Positions 1 to 11,880 of a stretch of DNA of 64,000 bases are shown here, one piece after another. The stretch covers positions 134,928 to 198,927 of the forward strand of contig LUVW01000009.1 of NCBI GenBank assembly GCA_001661515.1. The letters are read 5' to 3'. Position numbers and translations under genes: made by a program. The notes beneath the pieces were generated by a model. The model was not told the DNA's origin. It made no database searches and saw only the letters and a program-made list of their open reading frames with translations. The DNA comes from Capniomyces stellatus. Taxonomy: Eukaryota; Kickxellomycota; Harpellomycetes; Harpellales; Legeriomycetaceae. Within the stretch, counting starts at the first letter, position 1, and every line of letters begins with the position of its first letter.

Positions 1-87
1 GTGCGTCATCAGGAAAAGGAGTTATTAAATAGTGATTTCAAATATAACTACATTGGGCATTTGAGCCAAGAGGGGGTGACAATCTGA
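1..87 (+). CDS. possible 3' end of an upstream gene (partial)
   Basis: Frame 1 is open from the first base to a TGA at 85-87 and encodes 28 residues with a protein-like mix of charged and aromatic residues. It could be the last exon of a gene lying to the left. There is no homology I can recognise, and a 28-codon open frame can arise by chance, so this is only a suggestion. Confidence 0.2.
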   Translation: MRHQEKELLNSDFKYNYIGHLSQEGVTI

Positions 88-2488
88 TTAGCAAGTGGAA
101 TAAACTAGTTTAGAATATAGACAGTAAAAAATCGGAGTGAGCATTTTATTTATTGTTTTTTGGCTTGATTTGTAAGCCTGGCTTTGTGGATGGAAGGTAA
201 TTGAGTGGTGTAATTCTTTACTTTTTTTTTTGCCAAGTTTAACTTGGGAGAATATATTGACGTTACTCGTCAGCATTAAACTATTCTTTAGATGTAGTAG
301 TTGTAGTTGGAGGTAAAATAAACAACAATCCAGTAGCGAATACATAAACAACCTGATAAATAGCCTGACAAGTTAGTAATAGAAGCTAGAAAAAAAAGCA
401 AAGTAGAACGGTGGGGTAGAAAAAAAATCACACAACAAAACAAAGAAAATAAGGCAAAGAAGCTGGTCCTAGGGGCGAGTGAAAGAGGACTATTCAAAAG
501 CTAAAAAATAGAGTTGTTTAGATGACAATTGAAATGCCAAATTAAGGGAAATTATTGCCGTAGTTTGTGGATTGTTAATCAAGTTTTTTTTTTCAGAAGG
601 TCTGGTGAGGTTGGTTAAGTAAATATGGCATTTATGAGATAATCATTCTTTTTGACACAGCTCCAAAAGAGTCATGACATGTTTGTTGACTGTAAGTTCC
701 ATTATGGTCAATGACAGCGCTTATTGGAATTACAAATAACATATACGCTATTGTGTGATTAAAATCGAACAAGTTGAGCAGAAATAAAAAATATTATTAG
801 TACACAAAAGCAGCTTATTAAGAAACAATGGAGTGAAATGAGCAAGGATGCTTGAGAATAATAGGTTATAGAGTATGGACGAGTTAAAACAGTGTTTTCT
901 TCAAAGTGCTTGCAATAGGACTTTTTTCTTTTTCCCTTTTCTTCTTTTTTCAGGTTGAGAATAATGTAGGAAAGTGTTTTTTTATGCCGTTTCCGTATTA
1001 TTGTTTAGTTTTGGGAATATAATTTTGTACTTTTGTATTTTTTTTTTTGAAAGAGGTAAAAACGCAACAACTATTTGAACTTTTTAAATTGAAAGACTAT
1101 AAAAGCCATAGGTCTAAAAGGAAAATCAAGAGTCAAAAGTAAATGAAAGCTGAAAAACAAAAAAGCAAAAAAAGCAAAGGTTTGACAAAGATTTGGCAAA
1201 AAGACTTTAAAGGCAAGATTTGTATTCTAGATATCCCAAACATTAAACTGAATTGTGGAAATAACAAACATCCCAACTAAAATTTGATACAATAAATCAA
1301 CCATATTTATTTACTCCTTACTACTCCTTAAACATGATTTCGAGACAGGGGAGATTAAGTAAAGGCAAATGCAATCCATTTTTTTTTTTTCAAACGAAAA
1401 TAAAAAAAGCAAATAAAATGGAAGGTGGAAGAGATGATGAAGGCTAAGATGAATTCTGAGTATTAGTAATAAAATGGTTGATAAATCTAGAGTAAATGTT
1501 CTTGACCAATAATTCAGTTGGATAGAATGCAATAATAGGAAATTAAAAAGCCAACATTTTGTCTGCCCCAATAATAAGCCCAACCTGAATTAAAAAGCGC
1601 AGTAGATTGTTAGCAATTAAAAGAGTAAAAAAGTTGAATGACAAACGAGATAAAATAATCGCCAATTATTTATTCTTAATTTGTCATTCCATTTTGAAGT
1701 GAGTCCTACACATTTAAGAGTATACTGTGACATTTTCGTAGTTTTAGCACAATATTTGAATTATATTCGTGTATTCGTTACTTTTAAACTATTTTAGCAT
1801 ATTCAGTTGAAAAATGTTGATTTGGCCGTTCATTTGCTGAATTAGTAAGCCTGTTGCTAAAAATAAAATGCTTGAACAGTCATTAGGACTGACAAATCAG
1901 ACACACTTTAAACCGTAGTTGAGCTAATTGCGAAGCACATTTGTACTTTTACTAATGAATTGAAAAGAAAAAACAAAGTAAAGATTAAGATTTCAAAAAG
2001 TGTTAGGATGATAATTGCTTAGAAAATTAGTGAAAAATAAAAAAAAGAGTGGCAAAGTTAGGAAAAGCCAAACAAAATTGCAGCGGGAAGCAAGACATGA
2101 GGTATACTCCATTACAAATATGGTTGAGAAAATGATAAAGATAAATGGGATAAATAGGATAAAATAAAGTAACAAAGCGATTTAGACACGATAGGCAGGG
2201 TAGATGATAGCATTAATATTTAACATTGAAGAAAATGATTTAAAGGATTAGTTTGAATCTAATAGGCCTACAGGAGATTGAAGGCTAAAAAAGCCAAAAT
2301 GCTTGGAAAAAGGCATGGACGAAAAAAAAGATTGAGCCTAAATGGTTAAAGAGGATTGTAAAATTGTCATGAAGAATTAAACTAAACTAAAATAAATTAA
2401 ATAAATAATACGGCAAAAGTTCCGTTTGACCAAATTGAAATTAGTTATGCTCCAAAAATTCAGTTTTTTTTAATCCAAGCTTTGTAGA

Positions 2489-2491
<3 letters not shown>

Positions 2492-2519
<28 letters not shown>
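2492..2519. repeat. poly-A tract, 28 nt
   Basis: This is an uninterrupted run of 28 A, the longest complete homopolymer in the window. It may be a retrotransposition scar or simple slippage; no flanking element is visible. Confidence 0.9.
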
Positions 2520-3067
2520 GAAAGGATACTGGGCAACTTGAAATCCGCTAAAATAATTAGTTTTAAAAAGAAAAAGAAAAAGAAAAATATAGTAAAAGCA
2601 AAAAGTAGAGCTGTTGAAAAGTTCCCACTTTAGTTTATTTTTATTTCAATATATTCCTATTTTATATATAGCCAAAATCTCGGCCAAAACCATTCCGTAG
2701 TTTTCCTGAGTATACCTCTATATATTATAACCAACTTGGCATTCTCGGAGTTATAGTAATTTAAACTAGCATCAACAACTAACAAAGAACCACCCCATTC
2801 AAACATAAAATATATAATAACGATGCTTTCCGGTGTGAAGATTAACTAAGTTACTTTTCTTTCTTAGAATATTTTAAGCAAATTCTGAACTTCCTAACAG
2901 GATTTTTAGAGTCTAAATAAGAAAAAGGAGACAAAAAAGTAAGCAGAACTTAATCCATCAAGAAAGCAACAGTGATAAAGCAAGAAATAGGTTACTGGAA
3001 TTTAAGCCAAGCTTTTTATATAACTTTACTTTTTTTTTTTTTACACACATAAAAAAAAGGGAGAAAA

Positions 3068-3077
3068 TATATAAAAG
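3068..3077 (+). promoter_or_regulatory. TATA-like box before the cyclin gene
   Basis: The sequence TATATAAAAG lies about 180 bases before the cyclin ATG in a very A-rich leader. It is placed by sequence match only. Confidence 0.4.
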
Positions 3078-3252
3078 ACAAAAGCTTTAACAAGGAGATC
3101 TATACGAGAAGAAAGTCGACAAGAAACAGAAAGAAACAGCAATTAAACAACAAAGCCTATTTATAAATATTAGAATATATATTTATTTGTTTATAATAAA
3201 TAGTATATAGTATTTGTAAATAGACTAAAAAAAACAACCAGCAGGAACAAAC

Positions 3253-5292
3253 ATGATAGAAACACACTTGTGTGACAATGCACGCTCAGACATAAAAGAA
3301 AGAATAAGAAACTATGGGGACAGCAGAGAGGTTTTTGAGCAGGAGCGCAAAAGAGCGAGGAATCAGCTGGAGGCAGTTAGCAGATACGAGAGCAGTGTGG
3401 TAGGATATAAGGAGACGAGAGAGACATGTGATAGAAGGCTTCTGATTACCAGTTTGCTTAATCCAGCAGAGATTAACAAAGATCGGTACGCAGAAAGAGG
3501 GTATGGGGAGCAATTTCAAGGATCAGCGCACACAGCGGTGTTTGAGGAGCAATATCAACAAAAAGGTAGAAATGAGGCCAGCCAAAGAAGCGTGACAGAG
3601 GGATCAGCCACAACAGCGGTAAACTCGACACCAACGCAGACAGCGGCACCAGCACCAAAAACAGCAGAGCAGCTGGACCATTTGTATGATATAGGATGTG
3701 CAATTATCCAGAACATCTGGCCAAACCATTCGCAGTCACAAAAAACACAGTTATGTTCGCTGAAATGTTTTATTAGTGAAACGCATAGGCAGTCAAGACT
3801 TGACTCTACAGTATTGGAAACAGCGTTTCTGTACTTGCTAAGAGCGAAGCCAGCAATTCTGGCTAAGCAAAGAGAGGCAGCCAAAAACAACATTGAAAAG
3901 GAAATAGCAAACCTGAATAAAATCAAACAACAACAACAGCAAATACAATTGCAACTACAATTACAGCAACAGCAGGAATTGAATTACTTTTTGCAAAACG
4001 CTCAACTAAGCGTTGAAGCAAATAAGGAACCAATGATCAGCCAGAGTGACAAATTGTACGAAATGAAAACAGGATTCAACTACCAAGAACAAATCTACTT
4101 GAATGATGAAATGAAAAGCCGGCTAGACAGCAACATCAGCATAGTGACAGTCCCAATCAGCCAATCATCAACCAGTAACAGCATGACGAAAGCCGACTTT
4201 TTACTATCAAGCAAAAGCTCAACACCATCAGACAGTCCCATCACCCCAGCACCAAACCAAATGCTAGCCAGTGTAGGTCCACACGGCCACATCAACATGA
4301 GTACCAAACTGGGATTCAATGAGTCAAATCTATCAGGCTCAGCACCACTCAAAAGATCCATTTCGTCAATAAACATGGCGACTGTAAATTCTCAACAAAA
4401 CGAGGGTTATGGTGATTTTAGAGCCGTTGCAATTCCTGTATCAAAGTCAAACACCAGCTCAAACACGAACGAGTCCTGTCCAATCAATGCACCAACTATC
4501 TATGACTGTGAAATCGAAGTCCCAATTGCCCACAATACTACAAATACTGGTACAAACATTAACACACTCACCAACATTACTTTGAACCAGGCTCACCAAA
4601 ATGCTGACAGCCAGCAAAAAATTACCGGCACCCAGCGAAAACCAACCCAAAAAACCACCAAAACTGACGTAACACGATGCGGAAGAAGAATGTTTGTTGC
4701 TGCGCTGATTTGCGCCTCAAAGTTTGTTTTGGACAGAACCTACTCCAACAAAGCATGGAACAAAATAACTAAACTGAATATCAGCCAAATAAACGAAATG
4801 GAGATCTCCTTTTTGGAGCTAGTCAATTACAGACTATATGTAAATTCCAGTGCATTTGCCCAATGGAAAAAACTGCTTTGCCACTCAAAGCAGAACAACT
4901 ACAACACCAACAACAATACCAACATAAACACCAACACTAATACCAATACAAGCGCAACTGGAAAGCTCAAAAGAAACTCAACTGAACTAAATGCCGCATT
5001 CAAATTAAGGCAGCCAAGAGCTCACTCGTTCAACTCATTTTCCACAGCTACCACTGCTCAATCTAACCACCCCAACTTTTCCAATGGATCTACTTTGCCT
5101 TCCAGTATTAGCATTTGTCTAAACTCCCAACAAAAAATACAACAGAACTCTTATTTTCACAATGACAAATCCAACCCTGACTTTAACCTCGTCGATATGC
5201 CCAGATCCGATGTCGATTTAAACTCCAACCAATCAAGTTTTGTACATGCCCTGCCATACTTGCCCACTCCATTCCATCCGATTCGCCAGTAA
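3253..5292 (+). CDS. Pho85-type (PCL-like) cyclin with a large insert inside the cyclin box
   Basis: This intronless gene encodes 679 residues. Residues about 142-203 (from DHLYDIG through YLLRAKPAI) and about 475-540 (from GRRMFVAALICASKF through QWKKLL) together resemble the cyclin N-domain of PCL/Clg1-type cyclins, which activate the Pho85/CDK5-like kinase. The second block has the typical pattern of a conserved helix, a Y-S-N-K-A-W-N-K motif and a final E-x-x-F-L-x-L-x-x-Y-x-L-Y helix. Between them lie about 270 residues rich in Gln, Ser, Thr and Asn, including polyQ near residues 225-240. The N-terminus is charged and the C-terminal 140 residues are Asn/Thr-rich. The ATG follows an A-rich leader. 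Its likely role is cell-cycle or nutrient-linked CDK control; the exact PCL subgroup cannot be assigned. Confidence 0.75.
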   Translation: MIETHLCDNARSDIKERIRNYGDSREVFEQERKRARNQLEAVSRYESSVVGYKETRETCDRRLLITSLLNPAEINKDRYAERGYGEQFQGSAHTAVFEEQYQQKGRNEASQRSVTEGSATTAVNSTPTQTAAPAPKTAEQLDHLYDIGCAIIQNIWPNHSQSQKTQLCSLKCFISETHRQSRLDSTVLETAFLYLLRAKPAILAKQREAAKNNIEKEIANLNKIKQQQQQIQLQLQLQQQQELNYFLQNAQLSVEANKEPMISQSDKLYEMKTGFNYQEQIYLNDEMKSRLDSNISIVTVPISQSSTSNSMTKADFLLSSKSSTPSDSPITPAPNQMLASVGPHGHINMSTKLGFNESNLSGSAPLKRSISSINMATVNSQQNEGYGDFRAVAIPVSKSNTSSNTNESCPINAPTIYDCEIEVPIAHNTTNTGTNINTLTNITLNQAHQNADSQQKITGTQRKPTQKTTKTDVTRCGRRMFVAALICASKFVLDRTYSNKAWNKITKLNISQINEMEISFLELVNYRLYVNSSAFAQWKKLLCHSKQNNYNTNNNTNINTNTNTNTSATGKLKRNSTELNAAFKLRQPRAHSFNSFSTATTAQSNHPNFSNGSTLPSSISICLNSQQKIQQNSYFHNDKSNPDFNLVDMPRSDVDLNSNQSSFVHALPYLPTPFHPIRQ

Positions 5293-6078
5293 AATTGCAG
5301 ATTTTTTTCCCCATGTATTTTCAGGCTGTCAATTTATTCAAACTTTTGCATAAATTGGTTCCGCCTCTTTGCTCTGCGATTCCAAGTGATTGATCATCTA
5401 CATGGATGACCCCATGTCTTTTTTGGATGTCATATTTATAATAGTGTGGTAAAAGAAGGAAAGAAGGAAAGAGGAAATAAAAATGTAATTGATGTCAATT
5501 TGGCCATCAATGTTAGTAATTGTTTAAAAGCGGCATATAAGGGCAAAAGCTGTTTGATTAATTTGAAATTTGTTTTCAAGACAGCTTTGACTTTTTGATT
5601 CTATAAAGTCAAAGTCTCCCCACCGACTCCCCCATTTAAACAATCTCTGATCAAGTCTCAAAAACATATTGTCTCTTTGTACAATGTTTTTTTTTTTTCC
5701 TCACTTGATTTTTTTTTCTTTTTTTTCTTCACTCTTCCTAATTTTGATTTTCTATCACTTTTTTTTTCACTTTACTTTTAACTCAAGTACCACTTACAAT
5801 ATATATTTGTATCATTATATATTACGCACATCCAACTACTCGACTATTTTTTTTTAACTATCTTTTTCTTTTTAAATCGTATTAAATAATATTTAACGAT
5901 CCGGTAACATTTAACATATCAAAATAGTGCTGTGTTTTATAGTATTTTTATGGTATTGTTTGATATTGTATGTTTTGATGTGTTGATTCTGTTGCCAATA
6001 AATCACATAGATAAAATAAAATAAAGTTATGCTAATACCAATACCGATACCAATGTAATTTAATCAGTAATATATGTC
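5293..6078. other. convergent intergenic region between cyclin and RFC4
   Basis: This is the 3' flank shared by two convergent genes. It is T-rich around 5685-5770. It holds one copy of a dispersed repeat (about 5960-6066) that recurs near 17.5 kb. No gene is visible. Confidence 0.6.
5960..6066. repeat. dispersed repeat copy A
   Basis: The 21 bases at 5982-6002 (GTTGATTCTGTTGCCAATAA plus A) recur exactly at 17509-17529. Flanking words also match loosely in the same order, such as TGATATT before and TGTAATTT-ATT after. This suggests two diverged copies of a roughly 100-bp element. Confidence 0.45.
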
Positions 6079-8032
6079 TTATATCTTGAAAAGTCTGCTA
6101 TCCAGACTCAGTTTACAAAGCCTGCTTACTAGCCCAGATAATTGGACCAGAGTTTGGACGCCTTCAACAATCTTCATATGCGTAATTCCAATCTCTCTGA
6201 TATAATCAAGCTTTTCAATTTCACTCAGCCCATCGCTGCCACCAGAGCTGTTACTTGGCCCGTCCATGCTTCTAACGACTCTAAACACTGTTGTGATGAT
6301 GTCAAGTGCCGAGTACCCGTAGTGCCAAAGCATTTCCATTTCATCAAGTGCCGGTTTTACATTTCCTGTCTTGCAGTTCAGAATCATCTTTTTTATTAAT
6401 GTTGGGTGTGGCTGGTCGCAGACTTTAAATACATTGTCTGGTGTTATCATTCCAATACCTGACCATGTCGATTGTAAATTGTTGATCGCCTGTCTCATAT
6501 CTCCATCCGCACTAAACAACACTGCATTAAGTCCTTCTGGAGTATACTCCACCTATTCCAAAGCATCATGATTTAAATCGTTTGTTATGGTTTGTCATGA
6601 TTTGTTACTAATTGTATCAATATCCACATCTAATGGTATACTTGCATATCCAATCTATCTTTGCTCCAAATCAACTCATACCAACACACGCATACATTTG
6701 CCTAAATCACCAATGAGTATCATTTGCATTAACCATAAAAATCCCATTAAACCCTTTTCTTTTATAATTCATAGTATCTACCTTTTCACTTTTGCATATT
6801 TCTATCAGCCTCTTCAGGATCTGTTCATCTTCAAGCTTTCCAAACCTTAAGATTGCACATCGACTTTGTATTGGCTCTATGATCTTGCTCGAGTTGTTGC
6901 ATGCCAACGCAAACCTTGTTGTTGCCGAATATATCTCCATAATTCTACGCAACGCTTGTTGAGCTCCTGATGTCATGCTATACTCAACACATTCATTCAA
7001 CACATTGAACATTTTAGCATATTATCCTCTTTTTTTCTCACACACCTTCTCCTACTCTCTCACTTCTTGTTAATAAAAGCACACGTTTCTTGTATTCATA
7101 TATCACTGAATGATCTCTCAACCCAATAGTTTTACCTGTCAGCTTCATCGAGTATAATGATTTTTTGACGACCCTCTGGCAGCGTAACTTTTTTTTGTGC
7201 AAACATCTTGATTCTGTTTCTTACCACATCAATTCCTCTATAAAATTTCGGTTGTACAAACCCAGCCATACATACAATTGTCACCTTTTAGTTTTTTTTC
7301 CCCCTTTAAATTCTCCATTTTGCAGTTTTTATCCCACATTGTAGAGTTTTACAGTTTATCAGCTCGCCTTGCCTTTCATCTGATGCATTTAACTCCAGAA
7401 CCGCCTCTTTGTATGCCGGTCCCACTAAAGCATGTGCCAAACATAATATACTTGTCGTTTTACCAATTCCTGGCGCACCCTAATAGTAATTATCCATCAT
7501 ACACACGTGTTTATCACTCTTGCTCTTACTATTATTCTCCCTCTCCCTCTCCCTCTCCCTCTCCCTCTCTCTCTGTACATCACATACTTGGTTTATATAT
7601 CCTGTCCTTATGCTTTTTTCTTTAGTCAAACATATTCTTTCTCTTCTTCATAAAATGAAAGGTGCACATTTGAAACGCAAAGACAACATCCCCAAATAAA
7701 AAATAGAGGGTGCAACTACAACTTACCGACATTATTATGTTTGGCATGTTTCCTGTTGATGAAATTGCATCAAGCCTTGAAATTGTTTCTTGATTCCCAA
7801 TAATTTCGCTAATCAGAACTGGTCTATATTTCTCAACCCTATTTCGTAGTAATTGTGTGGCACCCGTTTTTTTTATTAAAATAAGATATTCTAATTTCAA
7901 TTCCAATAAGCTTTTAAACAGCTCCCTAAGAACACTTTCAAATCCATTCAACTATATGTTTATATATCAATATGGTTACCATGGCAATTTGTATGAATCG
8001 GAAGCTGCTTTTGCGCTTTTCGAAGTACTCAT
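6079..8032 (-). CDS. RFC4: replication factor C small subunit (yeast Rfc4 / human RFC2 type)
   Basis: This is a clamp-loader AAA+ ATPase that loads PCNA onto primed DNA in the nucleus. Six exons on the minus strand join in phase: 8032-7980, 7838-7727, 7479-7373, 7237-7136, 6977-6782 and 6552-6079, giving 347 residues, a normal length. The protein starts MSTSKSAKA and runs into LPWVEKYRP (RFC box II, its Trp codon split by intron 1). It continues with Walker [25 protein letters not shown], Walker B IILDEAD, the SRC arginine-finger motif in [13 protein letters not shown], and the C-terminal collar. Similarity to human RFC2 is strong throughout, including [13 protein letters not shown] and [10 protein letters not shown]. 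Intron 3 (7372-7238) begins with GC rather than GT. Intron 2 carries a CTCCCT microsatellite. Confidence 0.95.
7537..7574. repeat. CTCCCT microsatellite in RFC4 intron 2
   Basis: Six-base units repeat about six times and then decay to CT. It lies inside the intron between the second and third RFC4 exons. Confidence 0.85.
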
Positions 8033-8808
8033 TTTGAACTGTTTACACTTGCTTTTTACTCGTGATATTTATCTAAAACACTACTTTTCTTTAAACAATT
8101 TTAATATAATTTAAAGTATCAGTTTGTCAAGAGGTTTTCAGCATTTAAAACTATGAAAAGTAAAGCCGAGTACTGGTATGGTTGAGTTATATCTAAATTA
8201 CTTATTAGCGTGTTTTCTTTTTTAAAGCGTTGTACTTGGTGCAACTTTTTTTTTTTTTAACTTTCCGTTTACATTTACATTTAAATTTAAATTTTATTAT
8301 TGTTTTGTTTTAATTCACCAATACCGCCTTTCCAAATCCACCAAGAGCTTAAACGATTTTGTTTACTTTATCTCATTTTCACTAACTGATTCGACTATTT
8401 ATCAATCTGAACGTTTTCATTCGCAAATCGAGTTTACTTTACACATTTATTCAAATACAGTAATTTCTGCTAAACTGGATTGTAAGTCAAATTTGTACTT
8501 TAGCCCAAACATGAACAAGCTCCATTTATGAACAGAATATAGACTTGAAGTCCAAGTAAAGAATTGGTATTCGATTAAATACATTGAAGCCAGGGTCATA
8601 ACAGCAGCAACATTGGCAACAGTAGTGGTGGCGGTCGCAGTGATAGTATAATACACATTTTATTGTAATAAGAAGAAAAAAAATGTGGAAAAATGATTAA
8701 CCCAAGGAAGTGGGGGGAGGTTTGTTTTTTTATAAAAAAAAGTATAAAAAATGGGAGGGTCAAGACACTGAGATACATATATGGATCAAGACCAATTCTA
8801 TTTATAGT
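8033..8808. other. intergenic region between RFC4 and DPH1
   Basis: It contains the RFC4 promoter side and the DPH1 3' flank. Only short, low-complexity open frames are present. I see no RNA gene. Confidence 0.55.
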
Positions 8809-10116
8809 TTACTTTGATCTTCTAACAGGCTGGTTTCCATGGTTGGGTGTCCAAGGACCCAGTGATGTATTCGAGTAAAAGTCCATTGGATAAACTGACT
8901 GCCAGTCAATAGACTCCAACGCCACAGCAGCCTCATACGGGCTCAGCAACGGTTTGCTAAATGCATACCCCCAGTCGATTGAGAGTCTGGGGCAGGCTAT
9001 TTGAATCCAGCAATCCACGTCTTCAAACAGATCAAGCTTTTGTGGGAAAATTTCGCTAAGAAGAACCACCACAAATTCCTTGTTTGCTGCTTTTATGCGA
9101 TACTCCAGGTCTGTCAGTACTTTGGGACTTCCTTGGCGACCCAGAGAGCCCAGAATTAGTCCTATTTTTTTTGCCTTTTTGGCAGTTGAAATCGCGTTAA
9201 GTCGAAGCGAAAACATCTCGTCGTGGTTGTACCGCTCCCTGGTGAATTTTTTGGAGTACGGGTCGTAGGCAAATGCCGGAATGGTTGGGTTGTGGATTAG
9301 TATTGATTCAAGATGGAACCTACCGTCTCCTAAAAACACAATCACATCCTGGTCAACAAGCTTTGGTGAGGTGCAGCCTAACAGTTCTCCTGGAGACAGT
9401 GGCTTGATTTGAGGAATGGTAAGCTTGTAGATATCATCAAGCTCCTTCTTTACGCTGTGCAGTGATGTCAAAAACTGTACCACTCCAACCAAACATATTC
9501 TCTTTCCTGGCTCAAAATTGTACTTTATTGTTTCTATAAAATGCTCCACGTTTATCCCAATGTCCACAAACACATACATCGTTTTAATCTTTGTTATGTT
9601 GACTGGCACTAAGCAGCTATGCCCATAGTGCACCATAAAGTCACACCCTAACGCTACTGCTGAGAAGTCATCAATACAACACGCCCCATATGTCACATCC
9701 CCCATTATCACGATCTCCACTTTTGCAAAAGTCTCTATTATGTCGCTTATAGTGCAAGCAAACAAAAGTAGACCCTCTGGAAACTGCAGTGCCACCCGCT
9801 TAGATTCGTTTTTCTGGATCTGCCAAATCGTTTTGTGGATCTCAAAATTATAATTCGTTGGCAGCAACTTTATTGCCTCATTTAATTCCTTGTTTTCTGT
9901 AATTGATGCAGGAATTGTGCTTGCTAAACTCGATGCTTGTCTATTTGCTCTCGCTTTGTTTGGTCTAATCGCAACTGCATCCTCAATTGATCCGGCAGGA
10001 TCTGCTACAGATTTTTCGTTTGAGCTCTCTTCTGCCGCTTTACGTGCTCGATTCTTACCAACAAAACGGCGTGGCTGTTTTGCTGCTTGTGTGGTATCGT
10101 TTTCCTTGGTATCCAT
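8809..10116 (-). CDS. DPH1: diphthamide synthesis subunit 1 (radical SAM-like 3-amino-3-carboxypropyl transferase)
   Basis: Dph1 pairs with Dph2 in the cytosol and transfers the 3-amino-3-carboxypropyl group of SAM to a histidine of elongation factor 2, the first step of diphthamide synthesis. The gene is a single exon of 435 residues, close to the family length. The family landmarks are visible: [14 protein letters not shown] (about 85-98), [21 protein letters not shown] (Cys146/147), LGCTSPKL (Cys248), [13 protein letters not shown] (Cys375) and a C-terminal YPMDFYSN...GPWTPNHG. The three cysteine positions are the expected ligands of the 4Fe-4S cluster. The N-terminal 70 residues are basic and Ala/Ser-rich. 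The ATG sits in a good context (GCCATGGAT). The gene is divergent from the eL37 gene. Confidence 0.95.
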   Translation of the reverse strand: MDTKENDTTQAAKQPRRFVGKNRARKAAEESSNEKSVADPAGSIEDAVAIRPNKARANRQASSLASTIPASITENKELNEAIKLLPTNYNFEIHKTIWQIQKNESKRVALQFPEGLLLFACTISDIIETFAKVEIVIMGDVTYGACCIDDFSAVALGCDFMVHYGHSCLVPVNITKIKTMYVFVDIGINVEHFIETIKYNFEPGKRICLVGVVQFLTSLHSVKKELDDIYKLTIPQIKPLSPGELLGCTSPKLVDQDVIVFLGDGRFHLESILIHNPTIPAFAYDPYSKKFTRERYNHDEMFSLRLNAISTAKKAKKIGLILGSLGRQGSPKVLTDLEYRIKAANKEFVVVLLSEIFPQKLDLFEDVDCWIQIACPRLSIDWGYAFSKPLLSPYEAAVALESIDWQSVYPMDFYSNTSLGPWTPNHGNQPVRRSK

Positions 10117-10894
10117 GGCTTATTGTTTATACTACTATTGATACTACTACTACTATTACTATTATTGCTTGTTTCTATTCTAGTTCCTCAACTGCCATGT
10201 ACGTTTTAAAGTCTGTAATTGTTTATTAACTGCTGCGTTTTCTTTGTGGGGGGGATGGACAATCTGATTTAATGACTGAAACTGTTTACTGTCGAGGTGG
10301 ATTTCTTTATGTCTTTGATATTACTTATTGTGATAATATGTGAATGTTGGTGGAAAAAAAATTTCGATTTTGCTAATTTTTTTCTCATTACATATTCAAA
10401 CCCGTTAAATATCACTTTTATATCTTATTTCAACTAATTTGAGTGAATCTATTTGGTCAAAATGTTTTTTTTGAGAAAGTAATTTTGTTTTTGCAACCTT
10501 TCGTACATTCTATTATTCATGGATTTACCTTGCTACTTTTTAGATACAAAAGAACAATATCTTTTTTAAGCCAATACTTTGCTAAATAATAAGAATATTC
10601 AATGGTGTTTTTAGCAAATAAAATTAACCAAAAAATTACCTATCAATTAATGCAGACTGTTTTGTAATTCTAATCGATTTGAATCTATTGTTGGATTCCC
10701 TTAATTAGTAACAGCAAATTCCGCTTGATTATTTCCTCTGGAAACTAAAAAATTACAAGTGCAAATTATAAAGTGCTAATGGGAAAATTAATTCAATACA
10801 ACAAAACACAATTTATTAGGGACAGTTCGAATCCCCCTTTCGATTTGATATCTATATAATTAAATATACGATTTAAAGTACCAGAAAGTTCATC
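10117..10894. other. divergent promoter region between DPH1 and eL37
   Basis: About 780 bases separate the two ATGs. There is no coding signal. A TTCGAAT word near 10828 looks like a tRNA T-loop, but no cloverleaf surrounds it. Confidence 0.55.
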
Positions 10895-11880
10895 ATGGTT
10901 AGTGAAGATTCATTCAGCTTAAGTTTATATGCGCCATTTTTAACACAATAACACCCAAACTTGCAAAGACGTTAAAGCGGCGGTTATGTAAAGGATTCGG
11001 ATTCGATGGTTTGATCAAAGTGGCAATGCGTTGGTATAGACCTCTTGGGCTGTAATCCAGTATATTTTCGACAAAGATAACTGCGTATACGGATTCGTCG
11101 CATGAAGATTTATACCGAAGATAGTTGAATTCACAGCTTTTAGTTAAAACGCATCTACTTTAATGATCAGAAATATCGGCATTCGTCTCTGATAACCGCT
11201 ATTTAACAACGAGGTCGGGTGTCTTGGGTTTGGATTTTAGACATAGCTACTAGGTTATATCTCTATATCTGGTGCTATTGTTTGTTTTTCATTTTGCTTT
11301 TTTTTTTGCTTGCTTGCTTATGCCAATTTTACGATGTATAACTTTATCTTTCTTTATAGACAAAAGGTACATCAAGTTTTGGTAAACGCCACACCAAGTC
11401 GCACACCATCTGCCGTCGTTGCAACAAACGTTCTTTCCATAACCAAAAAAAGACATGTTCTTCATGCGGATATCCAGCTGCCAAGATTAGAAAATGTAAG
11501 TTTTTGCTTGGTTTTCAGCTTTATTCTCTGCTGTCCTTTCAGCCATTCCATTGTTTCTTTGCTCTTGGACATTCTTTTTTGATTTTACTGAATTTTAACC
11601 ATACCATTGCATTTTTCACGTCAATTAGTCAACTGGTCTGTAAAGGCTAAGCGCAGAAAGACAACCGGTACCGGCCGTATGCGTTACTTGAAGACCGTTA
11701 ATTTGCGTTTCAAGAACGGTTTCCGTGAGGGTAGGTTAATGGATTTTGATCTTTCTTAATTTGTCTTTGCCGCCTCTCTACATTTGTTTATTAATCCCGC
11801 ATTCGTATGATCTTGAATTAATCCTTTTTTCTTTTTCCTCCTTTTTTGTTGCTTTTTTAGGCGTCAAAGGATCAGCATAA
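10895..11880 (+). CDS. RPL37: 60S ribosomal protein eL37
   Basis: This is a small zinc-binding protein of the large ribosomal subunit. Exons: 10895-10897 (ATG only), 11360-11495, 11629-11730 and 11861-11880, giving 86 residues. The second exon starts [16 protein letters not shown] and carries the C-x2-C...C-x2-C zinc motif (CRRC and [10 protein letters not shown]). The third carries [21 protein letters not shown], and the last ends VKGSA. The three downstream joins are fixed by phase and alignment. The first exon is inferred: an intron directly after the start codon is common in this gene family, and ATG followed by GTTAGT at 10895 is the best upstream match. This makes intron 1 about 462 bases, the longest in the window. 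The last exon is only 20 bases. Confidence 0.9.

Larger units (their letters stand above)
88..3252. other. gene-free AT-rich stretch upstream of the cyclin gene
   Basis: There are only short, low-complexity open frames in either strand. The stretch has many A and T homopolymers, including a 28-nt poly-A at 2492-2519. The last 200 bases are the likely promoter and leader of the cyclin gene. I see no tRNA or conserved RNA. Confidence 0.6.

Noticed and set aside
10820..10850. TTCGAATCCCC word like a tRNA T-loop
   Set aside because: The flanking bases do not pair as a T-stem and no anticodon or acceptor stem can be built around it.
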